Shown: positions 54,393-64,000 of the stretch, one piece after another | How positions within the stretch are numbered: position 1 is the stretch's first letter | Layout of the letters: every line of letters begins with the position of its first letter | From: Mycoplasma seminis | GTDB taxonomy: Bacteria > Bacillota_I > Bacilli_A > Mycoplasmatales > Metamycoplasmataceae | Length of the DNA: 64,000 nt | Assembly: GCF_030718845.1 (NCBI RefSeq) | Contig: NZ_CP132191.1 | Span: 558,001-622,000, forward strand | Direction: 5' to 3' | Translations under genes and position numbers: made by a program | The notes under the pieces: generated by a model | What the model was told of the DNA's origin: nothing | The model's input: only the letters and a program-made list of their open reading frames with translations | The model's database searches: none

Positions 54393-55604
54393 CTAGTAAA
54401 AAATAGTGCAATAACCACTTTTCAAATTTCCATACATAATTCTTAATTTCATCATATCAACTCCATATAAAGCTTGTGCTTTTTTGATATGCTTTTTGCA
54501 TTTTGAAAAGACAAAGTGTTCAGTATAACTAGCACATTTTATTCTGTTTCCATTTGCATCTCAAATACCTTTTTTGTTATTTTCAATGTATCTTAGAAAA
54601 GCATTAATTTGCTGTTTTATCTCATCTGTTATCTCTGTATTTGCATCCATTTCACTATATAAAATGTTGCATAAATCATCATAATTTTGTAAATTTCCAT
54701 TATCAAAAATGTAATCAAATAAGTCATATCATTTAGCATTTAGAGTTGTAGAAACTCAATTATTGAAGAATTTTTTGTGCGGATTATTGCTATGTTTTGT
54801 ATATCCTAAACACTTTTTGAGTGTGAATTTCATATGAAAAGCATCAAAAATATACTGAATATTTAAAGCTTTTGCACTATTTCTAATCCATCTTGCACCA
54901 TCACCTTTTCATAAAACATTACTGTTTTTATTAGCAAATCTCTCAATATTTTGTTGAATAATTTTATTAAAAAGCTCAAATACATTTTCTTTTTTATCAT
55001 TGTTAATTAGTAAAATAACCACACCATTTTTACTTAATTTCTTTTGTGTGGTAGTATGCATTGTAGCTTGTCGCATACATATTTTATTTCTAGAGTGTCT
55101 CATATTATTTTTACTATAACTATCATCAACATCAATTTCAAAATTATTATTCTCATCATTTAATTTTGTTTCAGCTAATTGATTAATTAATTCTTGATTT
55201 CTTGCTTCAATATCTTTATCTACTTCAAACCGTTTAATTCAATATTTAATATGATTAGCACTAATTTTGATACCATTTATTGTTCCTAATTCTTCACCAT
55301 TTAAAAACTTTTTACATAGTTTCATCATCAAATCATAATCATATTTATATTTACAAATTTGTTCCATCACTTCATTATGGTAATACATAAATCTTATGAT
55401 TTTTCCATTTTGTTTTACTTCATACATAGTAATATTTAAATCATATGTACCATATTCAGTTATCCACTGTTTAGTAATTCTTCTAGAAATTTTTCAATTA
55501 GGATGCTTAATTTTTCTTATGTTTTCTCTAAATTGTTTTTCTTCATTATTTAAATTATCAGCAAATTGTTGCATTATATTTTGTGAGATACTTATTGTTT
55601 TCAT
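54393..55604 (-). CDS. ICE DDE transposase, ISLre2/UPF0236-like (Mbov_0401 type)
   Basis: 403 residues. DDE residues are suggested by 'NFEIDVDDSYSK' (Asp), 'LWKGDGARWIRNSAK' (the GDGA.WI signature) and 'KCASYTEHFVFSKC' (Glu, as in the CSAEGH region of ISLre2). N-terminal 'PNWKISRRITKQWITEYGTY' matches the start region of the family. In Mycoplasmopsis ICEs a DDE transposase of this kind (CDS22 / Mbov_0401) drives excision and integration and lies at the end of the element, as here. Two overlapping TATAAT boxes 3 and 9 nt before the ATG suggest a leaderless mRNA. It appears intact. Confidence 0.78.
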
Positions 55605-55688
55605 AATATTATAATTATAAAAAATTGCAAAAAAAATCTAGCTCAAAGCTAGTTTTAAATAAATTACAAATATTATATCATACCTTAT

Positions 55689-55726
55689 GTACTTTATAAA
55701 ATTATTTTTAAAATTTTATAACAGCT
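55689..55726 (+). repeat. 38-bp direct repeat flanking the IS1202-like element, left copy
   Basis: Perfect match over 38 bp to 57431-57468; the bases on either side differ. Its centre holds a 28-bp imperfect palindrome (TTATAAAATTA, six bases, AAATTTTATAA; arms match 10 of 11), the 11-6-11 layout of a Xer/dif site. It is probably a long target duplication. Confidence 0.85.
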
Positions 55727-57430
55727 TGTGAAATATACTTGATTTTGTCACCTCGTCAAATATCGTTGATTTTGTCACCTTTGCTAGTAATTGTTTAAAT
55801 TAGTTTTTAATAAAATTTAATACATGAAACTAAAAATTGATATTAAAACTAATAAACAACTAACTAATTTCGAAAGAAAACGTAAAACAAACTTTGAAAT
55901 AATATCTTCAAACCTTGATAAACCTACTAAGACTTTTGCTATAATGACCGGTTTAAATGAAAGAAGTGTTATTAGATATAAAAAGAGATTTTTGTCAGCT
56001 TTAAAAAATAAAAATCTTGAATTAGTAATATCTCATAAAAATAAATCGAATGGTAGACAGAAAGTCATAAGCTGATTAAGAAATTTTGCAAATCTACAAA
56101 AATTATTTAAAAATCTCTGAAACGATAATAAATGTCGAAAAAACTACTAATCAAATTTCTGTTAAAGAATTCTGAGATTCATTCCTAGATGATTTGTATA
56201 AGAATAAAATTTCATATTGCAACTTGATTAAAAGATTTAATAGATTAGGATTAAAAACTATTCATACTACAAAAAGAGGAAGAAAAATACAACGAGATTA
56301 CAAAAAGCGTCTGACTCAGAAGTCACTTTATTATTGAAAAATGTTGAAAATAAAATAAAGCAAAACAAAATAGAAAGACAAGTCTTGAATTTGAATAAAA
56401 ACTTATTATTTGGTGAGGTTATAGAAATAGATGCGCAGTGCGAACCTTACCTCATAAATCATGAACCAATTTATCTCTATCATGCAATTGATGCTGCAAC
56501 AGGAATACTATTAGCTGTTTGATACGAAAAACAAGAAACAACATTAGGTTATCAAAGGCTTTTGGAAATAGTTTTCAAGAACTATGGATATCCAAAATTT
56601 ATTTATACAGATAAAAGAAGAACATTTTGAGGATTCTGAAAATACTCAAACTGCTTTTGAGAAAATTTTAAATTCAAAAGGAATTAGAGTAATATCTTCA
56701 AGTAATCCAAAACACAAACCTCATGTTGAAAGATCATTTAGAACAGCTTTAGATAAATATCCAATCTTTATTTATGAAAATCACTTATCCACTCTAAAAG
56801 ATTTACAACTTAATGTGGATGGTTTTAAAAAATACTATAACAACAAACTAAAGAGACTTTTGAATAAGAAATCTGTTTTCAATAAAGAAGGAACTTTGAA
56901 AGAAAATTGAAGAGTTGATATTGAAATTGATAGAAAAATATTAAATGGAGTTGTTAGGTTTCAAGGTAAAAATTATGCAGCTTTTGATGAACTAGGCAAA
57001 AGAATAATTTTTTCGATTGGCTCAAATGTTGTGCTGGTTTATTCATCTGATGAGAATATTTATTTTAAGTACGGTAGCAAAAAATATTATGCAAAAGAAC
57101 CGACAGGAAAATATTTAACTCCTACTGAAATATGAGCACTAGAAAAGGGATTAGATATATCAATACCAGCTGTAGAAAAAATAGCTAAGTTATACAGAAA
57201 TAGCAATTCATTTTTTAATACAATCGACAAATACATAAATAAGATGTCTGCTTTATTATCAGAATTTTCTCATGATGATTTTGAAATAAAAAAGACAATG
57301 CGTGAACTCTTTCAGGAACTTAAAGCATTGTCTCAAAATGTAAAAAACGATATTTACGATGAATAAATATCGTTTTTATTTTATTACATTTTATGTTTTT
57401 ATAAAGTGACAAAATCAAAGCTATTCTACA
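55727..57430 (+). mobile_element. ISNCY/IS1202-like insertion element
   Basis: 1704 bp. Ends TGTGAAATATACTTGATTTTGTCAC and its partial inverted copy TGTAGAATAGCTTTGATTTTGTCAC; an additional GTTGATTTTGTCACC lies inside the left end, likely a second transposase site. TGT...ACA ends, an integrase-type transposase and long flanking repeats fit the IS1202 group. It lies between two ICE genes and is decayed (its transposase has three frameshifts). Confidence 0.82.
55824..57366 (+). pseudogene. ISNCY-type transposase, multiply frameshifted
   Basis: Begins 'MKLKIDIKTNKQLTNFERKR' with an HTH region ('TKTFAIMTGLNERSVIRYKK'). The reading frame changes near 56080, again near 56310 and again at 56628, where one extra T splits the second catalytic motif ('IYTDKRRTFWG' / 'SENTQTAFEK'). 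Catalytic residues are otherwise visible: 'EVIEIDAQCEPY' (Asp), 'YTDKRRTFW' (Asp), 'NPKHKPHVERSFR' (Glu). A C-terminal beta domain follows to 57364. No functional protein is expected. Confidence 0.85.
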
Positions 57431-57468
57431 GTACTTTATAAAATTATTTTTAAAATTTTATAACAGCT
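57431..57468 (+). repeat. 38-bp direct repeat flanking the IS1202-like element, right copy
   Basis: Identical to 55689-55726, including the dif-like 28-bp palindrome. Confidence 0.85.
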
Positions 57469-57500
57469 ACATTTAATTTTAATTAAATTAATCTTTTTCA

Positions 57501-58811
57501 TTACATTTTAAATGATGAAGTTTCTTCTTCAATATCATCATTATTTTCAACATTTATATCATCGTCTTGAATTAAATCTTCATCATCATAAGCATCTAAA
57601 TCCACACCAAATTTCTCTTTAATTTCTTCATTAGTCATATAATGTTCTTCAATATTAAAAGTCTTTTGTGCTTCTTCATATGCATTGTAAATACCATCAT
57701 CACCATCAAAAATAGTTGTTTCTTCTTGAATTTCTTCAAATGCTTCTTCAGTTTTAATTTCAGTTTCATTAAGCTTTTCTTCTGTCTGAATATCTTCATT
57801 AGCATTAATATCTTCTTCAGTTTCAGAAAATCCATCATAATATTCTGAGTAATCTACATTAGAATTTTCATTAGTAGAATTATCATCAACTTCAGCAGTC
57901 TCTTGAGTACTTATTTCATCTTCAGTATTAAAATCTTCACTAAATGTTTCAGTTGCAACAGAATTATCATCATAATTTTCTATTATTTCAAGAATATAAG
58001 ATACTATTTTATTGATATTTATTGCTTCTGAAGCATTATTATTTTCATTATATTCAATAAGTTTTTTAATTATAGTTTCATCGTTTTTTATGATTTTATC
58101 AATGCTTGCAAATTGACTTGATATCTTAAAACCTTTATAAGTTAATCCATTCTCTTTTAAATCACAATTAAATACATTGAAAATTTGATTAATATATCAA
58201 AGCTTATCTTTTTGTATTTCATCAAGAAAACTATCTAATTTATTAGTTTCATCCAATATTCAATCAGCAAGATTAAGAAGAATTATATTTTTATTTATGA
58301 TGTATTGATGTTTATAGATAATATTTTGTTGATATTTATTTACATATAATGTTGAATATGCTTCTAAATTTTCATCAACTTTAATCTCTTGCATCGTTGC
58401 TTGATTTTTGATTAAATTTTTAAAAACATTAGACATTATTTCAAATTGTTTTTCACAACTGAAATCATATAAAGTTTTGTATTCATCTTCACTATAAATC
58501 TTTTTAAAATATTTAGTTTTCATAATATGAATATTAGAAGTATCAACTAATGAATTTCTTTTTAATTTACTATTTTTATCATCTTGCTTGCTTATTTCTA
58601 CTTCACCAAACCGTTTTTTAGTAATCTCTTTATAACTTCTAATTAGTAAATAATATGTTTTATCAGCGACTTCAAAAATAACCAAAGGACGATTATTGAA
58701 ACCTTTTTGATAAGGTTTAATTGCATTTCCATTATCATCAAATGCGATACCATCTATTTCATCAGTTCAATCATTTGTATTTCACATTATTTTGAGTTTA
58801 TCTTGACTCAT
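57501..58811 (-). CDS. Acidic ICE protein (Mbov_0400 type), 5' end disturbed by IS256
   Basis: 436 residues. The N-terminal 140 residues ('NRPLVIFEVADKTYYLLIRS', then 'SLVDTSNIHIMKTKYFKKIY') have the strand pattern of MazF/ToxN-like small-barrel toxins; this is my inference only. The middle is helical; the last 150 residues are extremely Glu/Asp-rich ('TEEAFEEIQEETTIFDGDDG'), a likely disordered acidic tail. It sits next to the ICE transposase as Mbov_0400 does in M. bovis. IS256 copy B is inserted at the start: the 8-bp duplication contains the ATG, but the ribosome-binding site (AAAGGGGGTAAAATG) is now on the other side of the IS, about 1.37 kb away. Confidence 0.68.
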
Positions 58812-58816
58812 TTTAC

Positions 58817-60183
58817 GGTAGTAGACCAAATGTTGTGTAATCACTCCAAATATTAAAAGGAGTGATTTTTGTTATGATTTTAGAGGAAAGAAACAAATTA
58901 TTAAGAAATGAATTTTACAAATTAGGAGCTGATATGAGAGAATTATCATTTCTACTTAATGTTAATTACTTAGATGTTGCTAAGTTAATTGAAGAGAATT
59001 TAAAAGATGAAGTAGATGCTTATATTACTGAAATGAATAAATATGAATTAGTTGAAGGAAAAATTTATAGAAATGGATATTCTAAAAGAACCTTATACAC
59101 ATTGAATGGTAAACTACAAATAAATGTCCCAAGATTAAGAAATGCTTCAAATTTTTGTTCACAAATATTAGCTAAATATAAAAGATGTGAGGAAGAATTT
59201 GAATTTCTAATCGCACATTTATTGCAACAATTTTTATCATATGAACAAACCATAGATTTAGTTGAGAAATTATTAGGTTTTAGAATAGGACATTCTATAA
59301 TTGCGAGAGTTTCAAAAACTATTAAAAACAAATACGACAACGCTTATAGTTTTGACATAAATAATGATATTTATGCATTATTTATTGATGCTTCATATCA
59401 TAAAGTTTTTAAATGATATAACCCATTCACTGGTGAATATTTAAATTCTTTAGAAAATGTTGAGAATCCAAGGGATTTTGTCAAACAGAGCTCAAAAATA
59501 GCCTTATACACCGCTATAGCTATAGATAAAGAAGGTAAAAAACAAGTTTTATCAATAGAAACCTCAGGTGTAGAAAGTACAGAAAATTGAACAAAATTCT
59601 TATCAGAATTAAAAAGAGAGGAATTAATGATCCTCAAGTTGTTGTTTGCGATGATTTTAGTGGAATTAATAATGTTATTAATTCAGTTTTTCCTTCATCT
59701 AAAATTCAAAAATGTGCATTTCATAAAATGACTAATGCGCTTATTACAATACCACAATCTAAAAGGTATGAAGTATCACAACTACTAAAACTAATATTTA
59801 AAGGTAAAAACAAAGATGAAGGTTATAAAAGATTTTTGGAATTTAAAAACAAATATAAAGATAAATACAGAAAAGCTGTTGCAATTATTGAAAACTCACT
59901 TGACGAGATATTCACATTTTATGATTTTCCAATAGGAATCAGGAGATATATTTACACAAACAATATTTGCGAAAATTTCCACTCAGCATTAAGAAAATAT
60001 GTCAAAGAAAAAAGCTCGCATCATAGTCCTAACTCCATCAAAATGTTGGCTATTGTTGCAAGCTTCAAAATAACTCGAACTTGAACAAGGAAAAGAATAA
60101 TTTTCTAAGTTAAGTTCAGTATTATTATATATAATTTATTCAATTATAGTCCGATGTGATTACACAAACTTTGGACTACTACC
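58817..60183 (+). mobile_element. IS256-family insertion sequence, copy B
   Basis: 1367 bp, almost identical to copy A and in the other orientation. Flanked by the 8-bp duplication CATTTTAC (58809-58816 and 60184-60191). Inserted exactly at the start codon of the Mbov_0400-type ICE gene. Confidence 0.95.
58874..60108 (+). CDS. IS256 (mutator) transposase, copy B, needs -1 frameshift
   Basis: About 410 residues when two frames are joined. Frame 1 runs from the ATG at 58874 (RBS AAGGAG) with 'YALFIDASYHKVFKW' and reads '...TKFLSELKREE'. The conserved continuation 'RGINDPQVVVCDDFSG' is in the -1 frame from A5G at 59611-59616. The end is complete: 'NNICENFHSALRKYVKEKSS...ARTWTRKRIIF'-like, ending at 60108. 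Both IS256 copies share this site, so either recoding is programmed (translational or transcriptional slippage on the A-run) or an old defect was spread by an active helper copy. Confidence 0.82.
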
Positions 60184-60191
60184 CATTTTAC

Positions 60192-60532
60192 CCCCTTTAT
60201 ATTAATTATATTAAATAAAATTTAATGCGAACTAAAAACGAACAAAAGCATAAAAAAATCTACTTTTCAGTAGATTACTTAACTTGATAGACCTATTGAT
60301 AAACCACTATTTAGACAACCAGCCTACTATCTTTATCTAAATTGTATTCATTTATCCTAGTGTGTCCAAGCAAATTTAGACTTATCTTAATATTTAATAA
60401 GGAACTTCCTATTAAGATGTTGCATCTAAACCCACCATTACTTGTAATCAATAATGATTACATAAGTATTCTACCATACCCAGCAATACTTTTCAAGTAC
60501 TTTTTTCAAAAATTTTTAAGAAAAATAAGGTA
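60192..60532. other. Intergenic region upstream of the Mbov_0400-type gene
   Basis: It contains the displaced ribosome-binding site and promoter region of the downstream ICE gene and a terminator-like hairpin at 60252-60276. I see no coding frame that I trust and no known RNA family. Confidence 0.45.
60252..60276 (-). terminator. Terminator after the repeat surface protein gene
   Basis: Stem AATCTAC / GTAGATT with a 6-nt loop; on the minus strand it is followed by a T7 run. It lies about 260 nt after the stop of the large ICE protein. Confidence 0.75.
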
Positions 60533-63500
60533 CTATTTTACCTTATTTCTGTATTTTCTCATATAGATAAATCATCCAAGTAAGCTACTTGCACCAACAG
60601 CTAATATACCAAGTGGAATACCTATAAATCACACAACTTTTTGTGCTATGGATTTCTTATTATTAGGATTATTTATACCATTTGTTAAATTATCAATAAT
60701 ATCCTTATTTGTATGATTACTTAAAAATACATAACCATTATTTTTACTCTCACCTAATGGATATAATTTAATGCTTGTTGAATGCAATTTTCCATCACTT
60801 TTAGCAATACCTCTAATAGCTTCATTTAATTCATCTGCATTAAGTTCATAATCAGCATTGTACTTTAATCCATAAACATTATTCAAATACTTATCTAAAT
60901 CACTCACAAATGCAGTTTTAAGAGCTTCTAAATCGTTTTGTGAATATAAGAAACTAGCACCTTTTATCACACTTAAATCCTTAAGTTTTTCAGTTGTTTT
61001 AATAATGATTTCTTTATCTAAATCATCAATTACTTCTTTATCATTTGTATTAGAAAACTCAAAACTTTTATTTCCATCACTAATATTATTTACACCATAA
61101 ATAGTAATATATCCACTATGCTTAATACCATCAGCTTTTAGAACTTGTTTAATAGTGTTATTTAGCTCATTAAAATCTAGTGTATAGTCTTTGTATATGT
61201 TTAAGTTTTGTGTCTTTAAATAAGCGATTAAATCATTAATAACAGCATTTCTTAATGCACTCATACTATTAAATGAATATGAATGATTATCTCAATCTTG
61301 AATTTTGCTTAAATCAATAATATCTACTAAATCATCTTCAATTTCTTTATTAGTTTTATTACTAAATTTAAAAGCTTTAGTACCTTGAGAAACATTTTCC
61401 ACAGCATAAATATTTACATATCCACTATGCTTAATGTTATCTGATTTTGCAACTTCTCTTATTGCAGAATTTATTGCATTTCAATCAAACTTATAATCCT
61501 TATTTTGAATTAGATAAAACTTCTCAAATAAGTATGTTTTAATTCTATTTATTAATTTATCTTTTAATACTGAAAGTTTATTTTCACTAAGTTGTATTTC
61601 TTCCATATCACTTAGCAAGCTTAAATCTATTAAAACTTTTTCATCAGCTTTTACTTGAGTTGTTATGTTAATAATAGTACTGTTTTTAATTAATGCATTT
61701 TTACCTTTAATTTCAGCTTTAAAACTACCTTTTCTCTTTAATATAGCAAGCATCAAATCTTCATTTCAAGTAAATGATAAATCTCTAGGAATTGTAATGT
61801 TATATTGTGTTAATTGAGTATTTATCTTTTCATATAACTCTTTTAACATTGTTGTATTATCACTATTTTGCAACTGTACTTCTTGAAGTTTAATTTTGCT
61901 TAAATCAACTTCTTGTGAAAGAATATTAGGAACTGAATTGTATATTTTAACTAGTCTTCTACCGTTTTTTCCTTGTTTAGCAATTAATTCTAAGTTAGAA
62001 TATTTTTTACCTTTATTACCATCAATTTCTAGCTCAACAAATTTTCTCTCATTAGCAACAGCATCTAAATTAGCTATATCATAATCAACACCTAAAATAA
62101 GTGAGTTAAAATGATTAATAACTTGTTTCTTGATGGTATCCTTTATTTTTTCAACATTATTTTCACCTTTTAAGTTAATTTTTAAATCCGCATAATTACT
62201 AAAGATATCTTTAGTATTAATTTGTTTTTGTTTATTTCATTTTTCAGTGATATCAATTAGAAAACTACTTGCACCAGACAGAGAATATTCTTTTAAAAAC
62301 TCTTCTTTTAATGCGACATTAAGTCTCATAAAGTTATTATCTCAATTAGCTGAAAGTGTAACTTTATCATAATGCTTAAAATCATTTAATCACATTTGTG
62401 TATTTGAAGTTATCTTGTTTTTGAATTCTTCAAAACTTCAAGTTTCTTTTAAAGTAGTATTAATATATTCAGCATTTCAACTAATATTAATAACTTGCTT
62501 ATCTTCACCATTAATTTTAAGTGGTATAGTAATTTCTTCAGCACTTAATTTATGGTTAATATTGTATGAATTAAGCTTTAAATGCAATTTAACAGCATTA
62601 TTTCCATCAAATGATATTTTGTCTATCTCAACATAATTTGCACCTTTAAAATCATCAAAAAAGTACTTTTTAATATCATTAAATTTTCAACTATCACCAT
62701 CAGCAAATTTTTCTGTGAATTCTTCTTTAGTTAGTTGTTTATATCCTTTTAAAAGTGGAGAAATAGCTATATATGAATTAAACTTTTCATTGTTATAAAC
62801 TGCATTCATAAACAACTTGTAATATTCCATAATATCTTCATATTTAAGTGAGAATATCACATCATCTTTTAATTGATATTTTTCTGATATAAAGTTATAC
62901 ATTTCAGCACCAATTTTTGAATTTCAAAATGGTATTAAATATGCATTAGAAACATTATCAGTAAAAAAGCTTTGTGGAGATGTTTTATCATCAATTAGGA
63001 CAAATTTAAAGTTAGAAATAGTATTCTCACCATTTTGCACTATTAAATATAATCCACTAGTTGAAATATAGTTATTTTCAGAATTTTGATTTGTATCATC
63101 ATAATAATTAGTATTGTATGCTAGTGCATCTTCCATATCTGTTAATATTTTGAATATCTTTACATCTTTTGTTTTACCAATATAAGATTTTAATCCACCT
63201 TTTCCAAGTACTACAGCTTCAGCAATAAAACCAGCATCTTTTAAATTAGGTTTAAATAATGTTTTAGCACCTAATGGTAGATATGTATCACTATAATATG
63301 TTGCTTGTTTATCATCTGTTTTATATGCATTGTATCAAGATGCAGTATATTCTTCATCTTCATTATAGTTTTCTTCATAAAACTGAAAACCTTTACTATC
63401 CACTCAAATTAATTGTTTTTTAGTTCCAGTATTAGCATCAATACTTGCATCATAAAGTTCATTAGGTATTTTATTACCTTTTTCATCCTTAATTTCATTA

Positions 63501-64000
63501 CCATCTTCATCTATCTTATAAGGAGAAATAAGTACTTTTTGATGGTAGTTTTCATTAGGATTTCAAGCATATCATTTAAAGTCTTCTTGAATACTTCTTG
63601 AATTGATAACAAGTATCTTTTTATAATGTTTAACTAAATTTTCATCCAAATTCCCTTTTCCATTATATGTAAGGATTTCAATCTTGTATTCATTTTTTGA
63701 GTGCGAGTTTTCTTCAGTTTTAGCAACTTCTTCACCATTAATATTAGTCGTTTCTACACCGCTATCAAACTCTCTCTCGGTATCATTAGCACTACTTCTA
63801 TTATCTTTTAATTCTTCACTAAAGAATTTATCAAGTACATCTATTCTTTTACCATTAATTTTTAGCACTTCATTTTCATTTAGTGTTGTAAAAGAAACTT
63901 TTAATGGAGTATGTACTTCATATTTACCAAGATAACATTTTTTACCTTTACATTTAATTTCCTTATCATTAGGAACTCTAATTAATTTATCATCAACAAG
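60533..64000 (-). CDS. Large repeat-containing ICE surface protein (Mbov_0399 type), partial
   Basis: The gene continues beyond the right edge; at least 1155 residues are visible in one frame. The last 500 residues consist of repeats of about 105 residues: 'LKNAVVNDLDKYL'-like helix, 'YNADYELNADELNEAIRGIA', 'KHSGYITIYGV' and 'FEFSNTNDKEVIDDL'. The end 'VVWFIGIPLGILAVGASSLLGWFIY' plus 'MRKYRNKVK' is a membrane anchor with a basic tail. Upstream parts are Asn/Asp/Glu-rich without a recognised fold. By order (next to 0400 and 0401 types) and architecture I take it as the Mbov_0399-type ICE protein, a membrane-anchored surface protein perhaps used in mating contact. Confidence 0.72.

Noticed and set aside
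60342-60566. 74-codon plus-strand frame in the ICE intergenic region
   Set aside because: Hydrophobic by base composition only, lacks an RBS, and overlaps the end of the large minus-strand gene.

Overview
The window comes from a mycoplasma. In-frame TGA codons fall throughout conserved genes (ThrRS, GpmI, the helicase, FtsZ's last codons), so TGA must be read as Trp. The DNA is very AT-rich, there are no cell-wall genes, the dcw cluster is reduced to mraZ-rsmH-ftsA-like-ftsZ, and lipoproteins and large surface proteins are abundant. The ICE genes and the FtsA-like gene look most like the Mycoplasmopsis (bovis/agalactiae/hominis) group; I cannot name a species. All coordinates below join ORFs across TGA codons.

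Region by region. 1-9.7 kb: two convergent giant surface proteins. One is a repeat/GA-module adhesin, the other a PI-PLC-type phosphodiesterase fused to a long helical repeat region; an IS3-family element has cut off the latter's C-terminal anchor. 9.7-15 kb: a YwaF-like membrane protein, then the division operon. 15.1-17.4 kb: a broken membrane protein with a second IS3 copy. 17.4-27.7 kb: a broken trypsin-like (DUF31/MIP-type) protease carrying an IS256 copy, convergent with a giant M60-like metalloprotease lipoprotein. 27.8-30.8 kb: a third IS3 copy with an IS30 element nested in it, ending in the last codons of gpmI.

30.8-40.4 kb is a probable defence block. It holds a C5 DNA methyltransferase with an RHH-like N-terminus, a divergent NgoBV-like restriction enzyme, a lipoprotein, and a 1453-residue DUF4011-helicase-Vsr protein resembling Hhe antiphage systems. 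40.4-44.5 kb carries housekeeping genes (fpg with a frameshifted zinc finger, a nicotinamidase-like hydrolase, an Smr protein, a membrane protein, thrS). 44.5-52.1 kb: a second IS30 element, a truncated lipoprotein, and two coiled-coil lipoproteins, each preceded by a 19-nt poly(A) tract beside its -10 box. This is the architecture of phase-variable mycoplasma lipoproteins.

52.2-54 kb: trpS and an HNH nuclease. From about 54 kb to the end lies the terminal part of a mycoplasma integrative conjugative element: an ISLre2-like DDE transposase (Mbov_0401 type), an acidic protein (Mbov_0400 type) and a large repeat surface protein (Mbov_0399 type). It is invaded by a decayed IS1202-like element flanked by 38-bp direct repeats with a dif-like core, and by a second IS256 copy that separates the Mbov_0400-type gene from its ribosome-binding site.

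The window holds seven insertion sequences of four families. They account for much of its gene decay, on top of several homopolymer or single-base frameshifts.
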